Shown here: positions 16,147-25,384 of the stretch, piece after piece
Layout: every line of letters starts with the position of its first letter
How positions within the stretch are numbered: position 1 is the stretch's first letter
Notes under the pieces: generated by a model
The model's database searches: none
The model's input: only the letters and a program-made list of their open reading frames with translations
What the model was told of the DNA's origin: nothing
Program-made: the position numbers and the translations under genes
DNA from: Bacteroidales bacterium
GTDB lineage: Bacteria > Bacteroidota > Bacteroidia > Bacteroidales > PWNQ01
Length of the DNA: 40,452 nt
Assembly: GCA_021740245.1 (NCBI GenBank)
Contig: JAIPAE010000009.1
Span: 1 to 40,452 of the forward strand
Direction of reading: 5' to 3'

Positions 16147-18087
16147 TTACTTAATAAAAATAGCATTAAACATGCAGGCCTGCTGGCAAAGACCACAGCC
16201 AATACATTTGTTTTCAAAAATGAAATGCGGATGTTTTGGCAGTCCGTAAATTGCATTTGTTGGACATTTATCTTTGCATGCAGCGCATCCGACACAATTT
16301 TCCATATCAATATAAAAAGTTCTCAGATCGCGACAAACATTTGCACTGCATTTCCTTTCAAAGATGTGTTCTTCATATTCGGTGCGGAAATATTTCAATG
16401 TATCCAAAACAACATTTGGGGCATTTTCTCCCAGTCCGCACAAAGCAGTATCTTGTATAACCTCTGCTAAAGTTTCAATAGACATAATACCTTTAAACCT
16501 TTCCAGAGTTTGATTACCTGGTTCTTTTCCCGGGCGTTTGGTGACCTGGTCCAGAATGTGCAAGATGTTTTTTGTTCCTTCCCGGCATGTGATGCATTTT
16601 CCACAGCTTTCTTCTTTGAGAAAACCCATGTAATAGCGCGCCATGTCCAGCATACATGTATCACTATCCATAACAATCAAACCTCCTGCTCCTAATTTGA
16701 GGTTTTCTTGTTTTAAAGTGTCAATATCAATGATCGTGTCAGCCTTGTCTGAAGGTAAAATATGTCCGGAAGGACCACCGAATCCAAAGGCTTTCAGTTT
16801 CTTGTCTGGTGGTGTACTCCCTGCAATGATATTAATCAGATAATCAAATGTTTTTCCAAATGGTATTTCTGCAACGCAATTGTTGTTGACATGCCCTGTG
16901 ACAGAAAAGACTTTTGTTCCGGCTGAACCATTAGTTCCGGTTTCCTTAAACCAGTTTGCTCCGTAACGAAGGATATCAGGAATATTAGAAATCGTTTCAA
17001 GATTATTGATAAGAGTGGGTTTTCCAAATAATCCGTTTTCAGTAGGATAGGGTGGGCGTTCACTGGGAACTCCGCGCTTGCCTTCAATGCTGTTTAACAT
17101 TGCGGTTTCTTGTCCGCAAACAAAAGCTCCGGGAGAAACAAATAAGTTAATATGTAAGTTATATCCTGAATTGAAAATATTATCTCCCAACAGACCTGTT
17201 TCTTTAGCCTGTTCCAGGGCCTTTTTTAATCTGGAAATGACTAAAGTGTTTTCCCATGCAACATAAATATAGGCTTTACCTGCACCAATGGCGTAAGACA
17301 AGATAGCAATCCCTTCAATGACCCTGTGAGGATCACTTTCAGCAATAAAACATTCCAGAAATGCACCAGGGTCACTCTCAACACCATTACAAATAACATA
17401 CTTTTGTTCTCCACCAGCCTGCATGGCTTTTTCAATCTTAATCCCTGTGGAATAACCCGAACCACTACGCCCCCTGAGATTACTTTCCTTAACAATTGAC
17501 GCCACTTCGTCAGGTGTCAGATGATTGATGGCATGTATAAATGTATGGTAGCCTCCATGCCCGATATATTGATTGATATCTTCTGGTGATATCATACCGC
17601 AATTCTGTAAAACTCTTCTCTCCTGTAATCTGAAAAAATCCAGCTCATCAAGATAAGGCACATTTTGCCAGCTTGTATGCAGGTCATTTCTTATTTGAGC
17701 CAATATATCATCTTGTGGTACAATATGATTAAAAATATTATCTAATAAAGCTATTACTTTTTCTGCATAAATATTTTTGAACAAGATCTTACACATGCCA
17801 GGTAGTTGAACAGAAACAACAGGTTCAAGAGAGCATAATCCCATACCGCCTGAATATTCTAAATCGGCATCTGTTTTGCGTTCCTTCAGATATGATAAAA
17901 TCGCTTTATGAGTGTGACGGGCTCCTGAAACCACGCTGGATGAGTTAATACAAACCGATATCAATGGCCTGGAAATACTTTCCCGGTTTATCTCGGCAGA
18001 TAACTTCTTATATTTTTTTGAAATATCTTTTTCCGGATTTAGTGCAGTTTCGTATATATAATTTCTTATGTCTTCTTTATTGATCAT
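16147..18087 (-). CDS. hydB: NADH-linked hydrogenase flavin/iron-sulfur subunit HydB (NuoF-like)
   Basis: This 646-residue NuoF-like subunit should carry FMN, an NADH site and Fe-S clusters, passing electrons between NAD(H) and HydA. The flavin/nucleotide region starts at LRGRSGSGYSTG (about 204-215), followed by CNGVESDPGAF and GQETAMLNSIEG. The NuoF 4Fe-4S site is ESCGKCITCREG with a later CGLGENAP. The C-terminus carries two ferredoxin motifs (CVGCAACKDKC and CIGCGLCQQAC). The N-terminal thioredoxin-like 2Fe-2S domain (residues 1-120) keeps Cys46 and Cys85 but has Ser51 and Gly81 where the other two ligands belong, so that cluster is probably absent. Gaps of four and two bases separate it from hydC and hydA. 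Confidence 0.92.
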   Translation of the reverse strand: MINKEDIRNYIYETALNPEKDISKKYKKLSAEINRESISRPLISVCINSSSVVSGARHTHKAILSYLKERKTDADLEYSGGMGLCSLEPVVSVQLPGMCKILFKNIYAEKVIALLDNIFNHIVPQDDILAQIRNDLHTSWQNVPYLDELDFFRLQERRVLQNCGMISPEDINQYIGHGGYHTFIHAINHLTPDEVASIVKESNLRGRSGSGYSTGIKIEKAMQAGGEQKYVICNGVESDPGAFLECFIAESDPHRVIEGIAILSYAIGAGKAYIYVAWENTLVISRLKKALEQAKETGLLGDNIFNSGYNLHINLFVSPGAFVCGQETAMLNSIEGKRGVPSERPPYPTENGLFGKPTLINNLETISNIPDILRYGANWFKETGTNGSAGTKVFSVTGHVNNNCVAEIPFGKTFDYLINIIAGSTPPDKKLKAFGFGGPSGHILPSDKADTIIDIDTLKQENLKLGAGGLIVMDSDTCMLDMARYYMGFLKEESCGKCITCREGTKNILHILDQVTKRPGKEPGNQTLERFKGIMSIETLAEVIQDTALCGLGENAPNVVLDTLKYFRTEYEEHIFERKCSANVCRDLRTFYIDMENCVGCAACKDKCPTNAIYGLPKHPHFIFENKCIGCGLCQQACMFNAIFIK

Positions 18088-18091
18088 TGCA

Positions 18092-18556
18092 TTATTTCAT
18101 GTTCTGGTATAAACTCAATATTTCATCCAGTGTTTTTTGGTTTACCCCGGTGTAAAATTCGTTATTAATTCCTATAACAGGCCCTTTATTACATGCTCCC
18201 AGGCAAGGGACGATTTCCAGGCTGAATTTTCCTTCTTTGTCTGTTTCTCCGTCTTTGATCGATAACCTGTTTTGAATGGCTTCAAGTAAAATTTTTGAAT
18301 TATTCATGTGACAGGCAGTGCCCCGGCAAATACGTATATGAAATGTTCCTCCGGGATTATATCTGAATTGTTTGTAAAAAGTAATTACTCCGTGTATTTT
18401 TGTGGTTGGAATATTCATATTATCAGCAATTGCAGCAACTACTGATTTTGGGATGAAACCAATATGATTCTGAATGTCCTGTAAAATCGGAATAAGTTCA
18501 CTGCGGTTTTTACCGTTATATAATTTGCTGATATTTGATATGTCTTGTTTTTTCAT
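18092..18556 (-). CDS. hydC: Hydrogenase 2Fe-2S subunit HydC (NuoE-like)
   Basis: The 154-residue protein has the NuoE fold: an N-terminal helical bundle (LIPILQDIQNHIGFIP) and a thioredoxin-like 2Fe-2S domain with ligands Cys77, Cys82 (CRGTACH) and Cys118, Cys122 (CLGACNKGP). All four cysteines are intact. The length is normal for NuoE/HydC. It is the first gene of the minus-strand operon, with a start about 20 bases below a full Bacteroidota promoter (18581-18612), giving a very short leader. By family knowledge HydC works with HydB and HydA in NADH-dependent or electron-bifurcating hydrogenases; whether this complex uses ferredoxin as a second partner cannot be told from sequence. Confidence 0.93.
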   Translation of the reverse strand: MKKQDISNISKLYNGKNRSELIPILQDIQNHIGFIPKSVVAAIADNMNIPTTKIHGVITFYKQFRYNPGGTFHIRICRGTACHMNNSKILLEAIQNRLSIKDGETDKEGKFSLEIVPCLGACNKGPVIGINNEFYTGVNQKTLDEILSLYQNMK

Positions 18557-18575
18557 TTTTTTTGTTATGTTCCAG

Positions 18576-18591
18576 CGTTACAAATATAACA
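18576..18591. promoter_or_regulatory. Candidate Rex operator 1, on the hydC -7 box
   Basis: CGTTA-CAAATA-TAACA has one mismatch to TGTTA-N6-TAACA. It completely covers the minus-strand -7 box (18581-18588), so a bound repressor would block transcription of hydC. Clostridial Rex sites are described as TTGTTAA-N4-TTAACAA, which this half-site pattern fits; assignment to Rex is inference. Confidence 0.55.
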
Positions 18592-18612
18592 ATCGGAAGT
18601 TGCGAAGACAAA
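18581..18612 (-). promoter_or_regulatory. Promoter of the hydC-B-A operon
   Basis: On the minus strand a -33 TTTG (complement of 18609-18612) is separated by 20 bases from the -7 box TATATTTG (complement of 18581-18588). This matches the Bacteroidota primary sigma-factor consensus TTTG-N19-21-TAnnTTTG. Transcription would start near 18575, about 20 bases before the hydC ATG. Confidence 0.7.
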
Positions 18613-18618
18613 ATTTTA

Positions 18619-18634
18619 TGTTATAAAAATAACA
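18619..18634. promoter_or_regulatory. Candidate Rex operator 2
   Basis: TGTTATAAAAATAACA is a perfect 16-bp palindrome (TGTTAT-AAAA-ATAACA), just upstream of the hydC -33 element. It shares half-sites and spacing with operator 3, whose start is 17 bases away. Confidence 0.6.
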
Positions 18635-18635
18635 C

Positions 18636-18651
18636 TGTTATCTTAGTAACA
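18636..18651. promoter_or_regulatory. Candidate Rex operator 3
   Basis: TGTTATCTTAGTAACA has perfect TGTTA and TAACA half-sites with a six-base spacer. It is in tandem with operator 2, with one base between them. Confidence 0.58.
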
Positions 18652-18733
18652 AATAACATAATTTAAACTGCAATTTATGAAAATTATCTAAAATACAGTA
18701 AATCAAATAAAAATAGGCTTGTGTTAAGTAGAC

Positions 18734-18749
18734 TGTTAATAGGTGAACA
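18734..18749. promoter_or_regulatory. Near-match operator on the plus-strand side
   Basis: TGTTA-ATAGGT-GAACA differs at one position from the palindrome seen at 18619 and 18636. It lies about 44 bases before a weak -7 candidate (TATATTTA, 18793-18800) for the plus-strand sensor genes. Confidence 0.3.
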
Positions 18750-18923
18750 ATGCAATTTATACTGAGTCTATATTGTTTTATTTAGGATGTTGTATATTTA
18801 CATGATGAAAGATAAAGGATTAATGTGTATGAAATAAGTGTTTATAAAAAGCGATTAACTGAAAAATATTTATAATGCTGGTTTTAGATTATGAATAAAA
18901 AAGAACAATATTGAAAATTAAAT

Positions 18924-19172
18924 ATGGAGAAAATAGAATTAACTATTTGTTTAGGAAGCTCTTGTTTTTCAAGAGGAAATAAGACTACGCTCAGGATAAT
19001 TGACGATTTTCTCAAAGAACACAATCTGAAACAACATGTTCATTTCAGGGGAAATCATTGTTTTGGGATGTGTGAGGATGGTCCAATTCTGAAGATAAAC
19101 GATCAGGTATTGAAACAGGTAAATGGAGAAAGAGCTGTAAAAGCGTTAAAAGCACATTTTAAAATTGATTAA
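18924..19172 (+). CDS. Thioredoxin-like 2Fe-2S ferredoxin protein
   Basis: The 82-residue protein is almost only a NuoE-type thioredoxin-like 2Fe-2S domain: Cys-x4-Cys in CLGSSCFSRG near the N-terminus and Cys-x3-Cys in HCFGMCEDGP near residue 50, so all four ligands are present. It is soluble and lacks the helical N-terminal part of NuoE. It is three bases before the PAS-type hydrogenase-like gene and is likely co-translated with it. By family context such small ferredoxins accompany hydrogenase-like sensors and may pass electrons to them; this role is inferred. The TTTAGGAAG-type stretch inside the gene is coding, and no clear Shine-Dalgarno is seen upstream, as usual in Bacteroidota. Confidence 0.87.
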   Translation: MEKIELTICLGSSCFSRGNKTTLRIIDDFLKEHNLKQHVHFRGNHCFGMCEDGPILKINDQVLKQVNGERAVKALKAHFKID

Positions 19173-19175
19173 AAT

Positions 19176-21062
19176 ATGGCTGGATCATCACAGAAATCTT
19201 TAATATATATTGATAATACTACTTGTGAGCAATGCTACGCATGTGTTAGGGTATGTCCTACCAAGGCTTTAAAGATATCAGTAGAAGAAGGCTATCCGGA
19301 ATTAATGCCTGAGCGTTGTATCGGTTGCGGCCATTGTGTTACAGCATGCTCTCCCGGTTCGATAAGCTACCGGAAGGAAAAAGATAAAGTGCGTAAGCTT
19401 ATAAAAGATAAAAAGAAAACTGCTGCTATTGTAGACCCTTCTATTTCAGGAGAATTTCATGATATTACCGATTACCGCAAATTTGTTGAAATGATCCGGG
19501 CACTGGGTTTTGATATTGTCAGTGAAATAGCATTTGGTGTTGATATAATTGCAGAACAGTATAAAGGATTACTCGAAGATTTTAAAGGGAAATACTATAT
19601 AACGGCCAATTGCCCTGCAGTTGTACAATATGTTGAAAAGTTTCATCCGGAACTTGTTGATAATATGGCTCCCGTTGTTTCACCCATGATTGCCATGGCA
19701 AAGATTATGCGAAAACAATATGGTGGAGACCTGAAAATTGTATCTATCGGCCCCTGCATTGCTGCAAAACAGGAAGCATTGAGATATACCGGGGCCAGTA
19801 AAGTGGATGCGGTGCTTACTTTTGTTGAGCTGCGTGAGATGTTTGAAGAGGATGAAATTAAAGAAAGTAAGCTGGAGTATTCTGATTTTGACCCTCCCAT
19901 AGGAAGAAAAGGGTCGCTTTATCCTATTAGCAGAGGCTGGCTTCAGGCTTGCGAAATGAGTGAGGATTTGATTGAAGGAAAAGTTATTACAGCTGAAGGC
20001 CAGAAAGATATGATCGATGCTGTTTTTCAGTTTAAAGAAAATGTAAATTTTATTTGCAGGAATCTGAATCTTTTCTATAACGAGGGCTGTTTAATGGGGC
20101 CGGGAACTTCGCGTAATGGAAAAAAATTCGTCCGTAGAACTCTGGTTACGGATTATGTGACTAAACGCCTGGAAACTATAAGTAAAGGTCAATGGAATGA
20201 GCATATGCGTGATTTTCTGCAGTTGGATTATTCCCGTGCGTTTAATAAAGATGATCAGCGCTTACCGGAACCTTCAGAAGAAAAAATCAATGAAATCCTA
20301 AAGATTATAGGCCAGGAAAGCAGTGATCAGCAAATGGGTTGTCAGGTTTGTGGATACCGCTCATGCCGTGACTTTGCTATTGCTGTGAGTAAAGGTATTG
20401 CACGCCCGGAAATGTGCCATACATATACAGCCCGAAAAAGCAAGCAATATATAGAATCGCTCAGGAAAACAAATAGGAAACTGGAAGAAACCCAGCAAGC
20501 CCTGGAGCTTTCGGAAAAAACTGCGCGAAAAGAACAGCAGCTTGCTAAAGAAGCGTCACAACGATCCACAACAATGCTAAAAAAATTACCTTCTGCGGTG
20601 GTTATTGTTGATGAAAACCTGAAAATTCTGGAGTCGAATGAGCAATTTATCGAAATTATGGGCGAAGAAGCCCGTGAAATTAATGATATAATACCGGGTT
20701 TGGTTGGGGCTGACCTTAAATCATTGCTTAGCTACAATATCCATAATTTGTTCTCTTTTGTCTTAAAAAACAATGAAGATATTATGAACAAGGATATTAA
20801 ACTTGGCGATCGATTGTTTAATATGTCAATATTTACAATCAATAAACATAAAATTGTGGGAGCCGTCTTGCGTGATTTGTACCAACCTGAAGTTAGGAAA
20901 GAAGAGGTTATTCGAAGAGTAACTCATGTTATCGATGATAATCTGAATATGGTACAACAAATCGGATATTTACTTGGTGAAAGTGCTTCTGTTATTGAGA
21001 AAAAGCTCAGTACGATTATTGAGACATATAAAGATGAGGATGAAAAAAATAAAAACCAGTAA
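19176..21062 (+). CDS. FeFe-hydrogenase-like PAS protein (putative redox/H2 sensor)
   Basis: The 628-residue protein has two 4Fe-4S ferredoxin motifs (Cys17/20/23/27 and Cys48/51/54/58), an FeFe-hydrogenase-type domain, an Fe-S domain (CQVCGYRSCRDF with a later Cys in PEMCHTY), a coiled coil (SLRKTNRKLEETQQALELSE region) and a PAS domain (LPSAVVIVDENLKILESNEQF). Of the H-cluster ligands, Cys146 (ANCPA), Cys194 (GPCIAAK) and Cys305 (NEGC) are present. The fourth position reads Tyr301, and no Cys is found next to it, so a normal H-cluster is unlikely. It is followed, with a one-base overlap, by a SpoIIE phosphatase, its probable output. Its closest relative in the window is the kinase fusion at 12417-14423. 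Confidence 0.87.
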   Translation: MAGSSQKSLIYIDNTTCEQCYACVRVCPTKALKISVEEGYPELMPERCIGCGHCVTACSPGSISYRKEKDKVRKLIKDKKKTAAIVDPSISGEFHDITDYRKFVEMIRALGFDIVSEIAFGVDIIAEQYKGLLEDFKGKYYITANCPAVVQYVEKFHPELVDNMAPVVSPMIAMAKIMRKQYGGDLKIVSIGPCIAAKQEALRYTGASKVDAVLTFVELREMFEEDEIKESKLEYSDFDPPIGRKGSLYPISRGWLQACEMSEDLIEGKVITAEGQKDMIDAVFQFKENVNFICRNLNLFYNEGCLMGPGTSRNGKKFVRRTLVTDYVTKRLETISKGQWNEHMRDFLQLDYSRAFNKDDQRLPEPSEEKINEILKIIGQESSDQQMGCQVCGYRSCRDFAIAVSKGIARPEMCHTYTARKSKQYIESLRKTNRKLEETQQALELSEKTARKEQQLAKEASQRSTTMLKKLPSAVVIVDENLKILESNEQFIEIMGEEAREINDIIPGLVGADLKSLLSYNIHNLFSFVLKNNEDIMNKDIKLGDRLFNMSIFTINKHKIVGAVLRDLYQPEVRKEEVIRRVTHVIDDNLNMVQQIGYLLGESASVIEKKLSTIIETYKDEDEKNKNQ

Positions 21063-22243
21063 TGAGTGATTCCTTTCATATAGAAGTAGACCATGAAAAA
21101 AAAGCCCATGAAGGTGAGCGTATTTGCGGAGATGTATTTGTAAACAAACGGGTGGGAGAGGAAAACCGCATTGTTACTGTCCTTTCTGATGGGCTTGGAC
21201 ATGGTGTAAAGGCAAATATACTGGCAACATTGACTTCCTCAATGGCATTGAATTTTGCTATTGAGCATAAAGATCCGGTAAGAATAGCAGAGGTTATCAT
21301 GAATACGCTTCCGGTAGATGATGAACGCAAGATCAGCTATGCAACGTTTACCATAATCGATATAGAAATAAATGGTGAAGTAAGCATTCTGGAATATGAT
21401 AATCCTCAGGCGTTTGTTATGCGTGCAAAAGAGATTTTTATGCCGGAATGGCAGTGCATTCTTATGGAAGGTGAAAACAGAGGTAAAGAGCTCCGGTATT
21501 GTCGTTTTTTGCCGCAAAAAGAAGATCGTATAATATTTGCTTCTGATGGAATCACACAGAGCGGGCTTGGTACGGATAATTACCCGTTGGGATGGGGAGA
21601 GGAAAACTGGCAAAAGTTTGTCCGGACAACAGTGGAGCATGAACCAGATGTTTCAGCATCTAAGTTGTGCCGTCGTGTTATTGCTAAAGCTGTGAAAAAT
21701 GATGGTTTTATTTCAAAAGATGATACAAGTTGTGGTGTGATTTATTTCCGTGAGCCCAGAAAATTATTAATTACCACAGGGCCACCTTTTAAAAAAGAAA
21801 AAGACCGGAAACTGGCTGAAGCGGTCAAAAATTTCAAAGGTAAAAAGATAATCTCCGGTGCTACAACAGCAGATATTATCAGCCGTGAGCTGGGACTGGA
21901 AATTGAAGATGGCTTTGAATTCGAAGACCCGGACCTGCCGCCTGTTTCCTATATGGAGGATATGGACCTGCTAACTGAAGGAATCCTTACGCTTAGTAAA
22001 GTAGCTGAACTGTTAAAAAAATACGATAATAAAACCCAGTTAGGTAAAGGGCCTGCTGACCAAATCGTTAAATTATTGCGTGAATCTGATGAGGTGGATT
22101 TCATTATCGGAACACGTATCAATATAGCTCATCAAGATCCCAACCTACCTGTGGAACTGGAAATCCGGCGTACCGTGGTGAAACGTATTGCAAGCCTGCT
22201 GGAAAATAAGTTCTTGAAAAAAGTGAATATCCGGTTTATCTAG
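21062..22243 (+). CDS. SpoIIE-type PP2C serine phosphatase
   Basis: The N-terminal 230 or so residues form a PP2C/SpoIIE phosphatase core: acidic metal residues in GERICGDVFV and in LSDGLGHGVKA, a later FASDGITQSG and a DDTSCGVIYF end. The remaining 160 residues (from about GPPFKKEKDRK, with ISGATTADIISREL) are a family-typical C-terminal extension found with hydrogenase-associated SpoIIE proteins; its function is not known to me. SpoIIE-type enzymes dephosphorylate Ser/Thr on regulatory proteins, often anti-sigma antagonists. No such partner is encoded nearby. The ATG overlaps the preceding stop by one base, so production is coupled to the PAS-type sensor, which probably controls it. Confidence 0.87.
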   Translation: MSDSFHIEVDHEKKAHEGERICGDVFVNKRVGEENRIVTVLSDGLGHGVKANILATLTSSMALNFAIEHKDPVRIAEVIMNTLPVDDERKISYATFTIIDIEINGEVSILEYDNPQAFVMRAKEIFMPEWQCILMEGENRGKELRYCRFLPQKEDRIIFASDGITQSGLGTDNYPLGWGEENWQKFVRTTVEHEPDVSASKLCRRVIAKAVKNDGFISKDDTSCGVIYFREPRKLLITTGPPFKKEKDRKLAEAVKNFKGKKIISGATTADIISRELGLEIEDGFEFEDPDLPPVSYMEDMDLLTEGILTLSKVAELLKKYDNKTQLGKGPADQIVKLLRESDEVDFIIGTRINIAHQDPNLPVELEIRRTVVKRIASLLENKFLKKVNIRFI

Positions 22244-22397
22244 TGGCCCTCCATTAAGTTAAGTAAGCATTATTGCGTTTATTTGATTTGCCATATTATT
22301 TTTTTCTTTCTTTAATATTGTTGTCCGCTTAATTTTTATGAATCCATACTAGTGTTTTGTGAAATTCTTCGAGCGCCTTAGTGAAAATCCTATATTG

Positions 22398-22685
22398 CCT
22401 TTGTGATTATTTTTATACTACGAAGTAGCCTTTAGCCTGCATTGATTTCAGACCATCTGCTGCGTAGCGAAAGTCCCCGATAAATACGGGGAAAACTTTG
22501 AAGTAGGCTACTATATCTGCGACTTTCGATGCCTTGCATCTGACCTAAACTTAATGCATGAATAATACAGGTTAGATTTCTACCGCAAAGGAATTACTGA
22601 AGTGTCTTTTATGTAATGAATAGTAAATACCCGGATACTATAAAGCTCTGTAAAATGGCATTATGGTAGAAAATAATCACAAAGG
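22398..22685. repeat. 288-bp segment bounded by 16-bp inverted repeats (MITE-like)
   Basis: The left end CCTTTGTGATTATTTT (22398-22413) is exactly the reverse complement of the right end AAAATAATCACAAAGG (22670-22685). The interior has no ORF of note and carries hairpins and the repeat at 22453-22570. No target-site duplication is evident by eye, so mobility is only suggested. Confidence 0.45.
22453..22570 (+). repeat. Dispersed intergenic repeat, copy B
   Basis: This copy starts with CCATCTGCT (22453-22461) and ends with the 33-base block at 22538-22570 that matches 4579-4611 at 28 of 33 positions. Between them lie nested inverted repeats, including CGAAAGT near 22468 pairing with ACTTTCG near 22522, and a CCCCG/CGGGG stem. 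Copy A has only a short hairpin there, so the middle is variable. Confidence 0.65.
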
Positions 22686-22692
22686 AACCCAG

Positions 22693-22737
22693 CCATGACC
22701 CGCCGATTGGCGGGAACACACACTCGCATGATTATAA
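22693..22737 (+). repeat. Dispersed intergenic repeat, type 2, copy B, with perfect hairpin
   Basis: This copy includes the hairpin CCCGCC-GATT-GGCGGG and ends in ATGATTATAA; the related copy lies on the minus strand at 9144-9190. It sits directly upstream of the ligA promoter box. Confidence 0.55.
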
Positions 22738-22757
22738 TGAAGCTACAAATCTTTTGT

Positions 22758-22765
22758 TATTTTTG
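22758..22765 (+). promoter_or_regulatory. Candidate -7 box of ligA
   Basis: TATTTTTG matches TAnnTTTG and lies 17 bases before the ligA ATG at 22783. No clear -33 TTTG is found at the expected distance. Confidence 0.4.
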
Positions 22766-22770
22766 CATAA

Positions 22771-24825
<2,055 letters not shown>

Positions 24826-24829
24826 TGTC

Positions 24830-25261
24830 TTAGTTAAATATCCTGGAGATAAGGTCATCTGTTACATCTTCCGGACCATAAAATACCAACTCGTTGTTTT
24901 CTTTGATGATCCAGGTATTCCGTCTACCGAGATAAAACCATTGAAGAGCGAAATGTTCTTTTTTGACGAGAATTATTTTGTCATCATTCACTTGCTTAAA
25001 ATGATGTGAGTTCGTTGTGTGCTCCTTGATTATTTCTATCCAGTTATTGGCGATGGAGTCCACAGGGATACTTTTTCTTTTGTAATGATCGCTGGCTACT
25101 GGCAATATAAATGCCAGGATAAGCACGATGGAAATAATTGAAATGACTGTATTATTTTGCAGTGGAACTTCATATCCTGAAAAATAGAACAGTAGGACAA
25201 TCATAGCACTGATGAAAACTAAGACTATAAGTGCATTTAATACGCGATTCCAGTATTTCAT
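24830..25261 (-). CDS. Small two-TM membrane protein, function unknown
   Basis: The 143-residue protein has two membrane segments at the N-terminus (about 8-30, VLNALIVLVFISAMIVLLFYF, and 38-56, TVISIISIVLILAFILPVA), followed by a soluble C-terminal domain of about 85 residues with aromatic and basic residues (HFALQWFYLGRRNTWIIKENNELVFYG). No family is recognised and no catalytic motif is visible. It stands downstream of and convergent with ligA, and after the SusCD operon on the same strand but behind that operon's terminator. A TGTTA-ATTTAA-TAACG near-palindrome (25268-25283) sits just upstream of its start. Confidence 0.65.
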   Translation of the reverse strand: MKYWNRVLNALIVLVFISAMIVLLFYFSGYEVPLQNNTVISIISIVLILAFILPVASDHYKRKSIPVDSIANNWIEIIKEHTTNSHHFKQVNDDKIILVKKEHFALQWFYLGRRNTWIIKENNELVFYGPEDVTDDLISRIFN

Positions 25262-25332
25262 GATTTATGTTAATTTAATAACGGTAAAGGTAAGAGAAAC
25301 AATTAACCAGTCAAATTCAGGATAAAAAAGAT

Positions 25333-25356
25333 AAAAAAAACGAGCCACAATGGCTC
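25333..25356 (-). terminator. Rho-independent terminator of the SusCD operon
   Basis: On the minus strand GAGCCA-TTG-TGGCTC (complement of 25342-25356) is followed by G and eight T residues (complement of 25333-25340). It lies 29 bases below the stop of the last lipoprotein gene. Confidence 0.8.
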
Positions 25357-25384
25357 CTTTTATATGATTTATCCAGTTTCTCGA

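Larger units (their letters stand above)
18557..18923. other. Divergent control region of the hydrogenase locus
   Basis: This 367-bp gap separates hydC (minus) from the 2Fe-2S protein gene (plus). It holds the hydC promoter, three palindromes of the form TGTTA-N6-TAACA (one with a single mismatch) crowded at the hydC end, one further near-match toward the plus-strand genes, and a weak -7 candidate for that side. No small ORF or RNA gene is recognised. Confidence 0.7.

Noticed and set aside
25268..25283. TGTTA-ATTTAA-TAACG near the small membrane protein gene
   Set aside because: It has one mismatch in a very AT-rich context, with no promoter box next to it and no redox link; it is too weak to call an operator.
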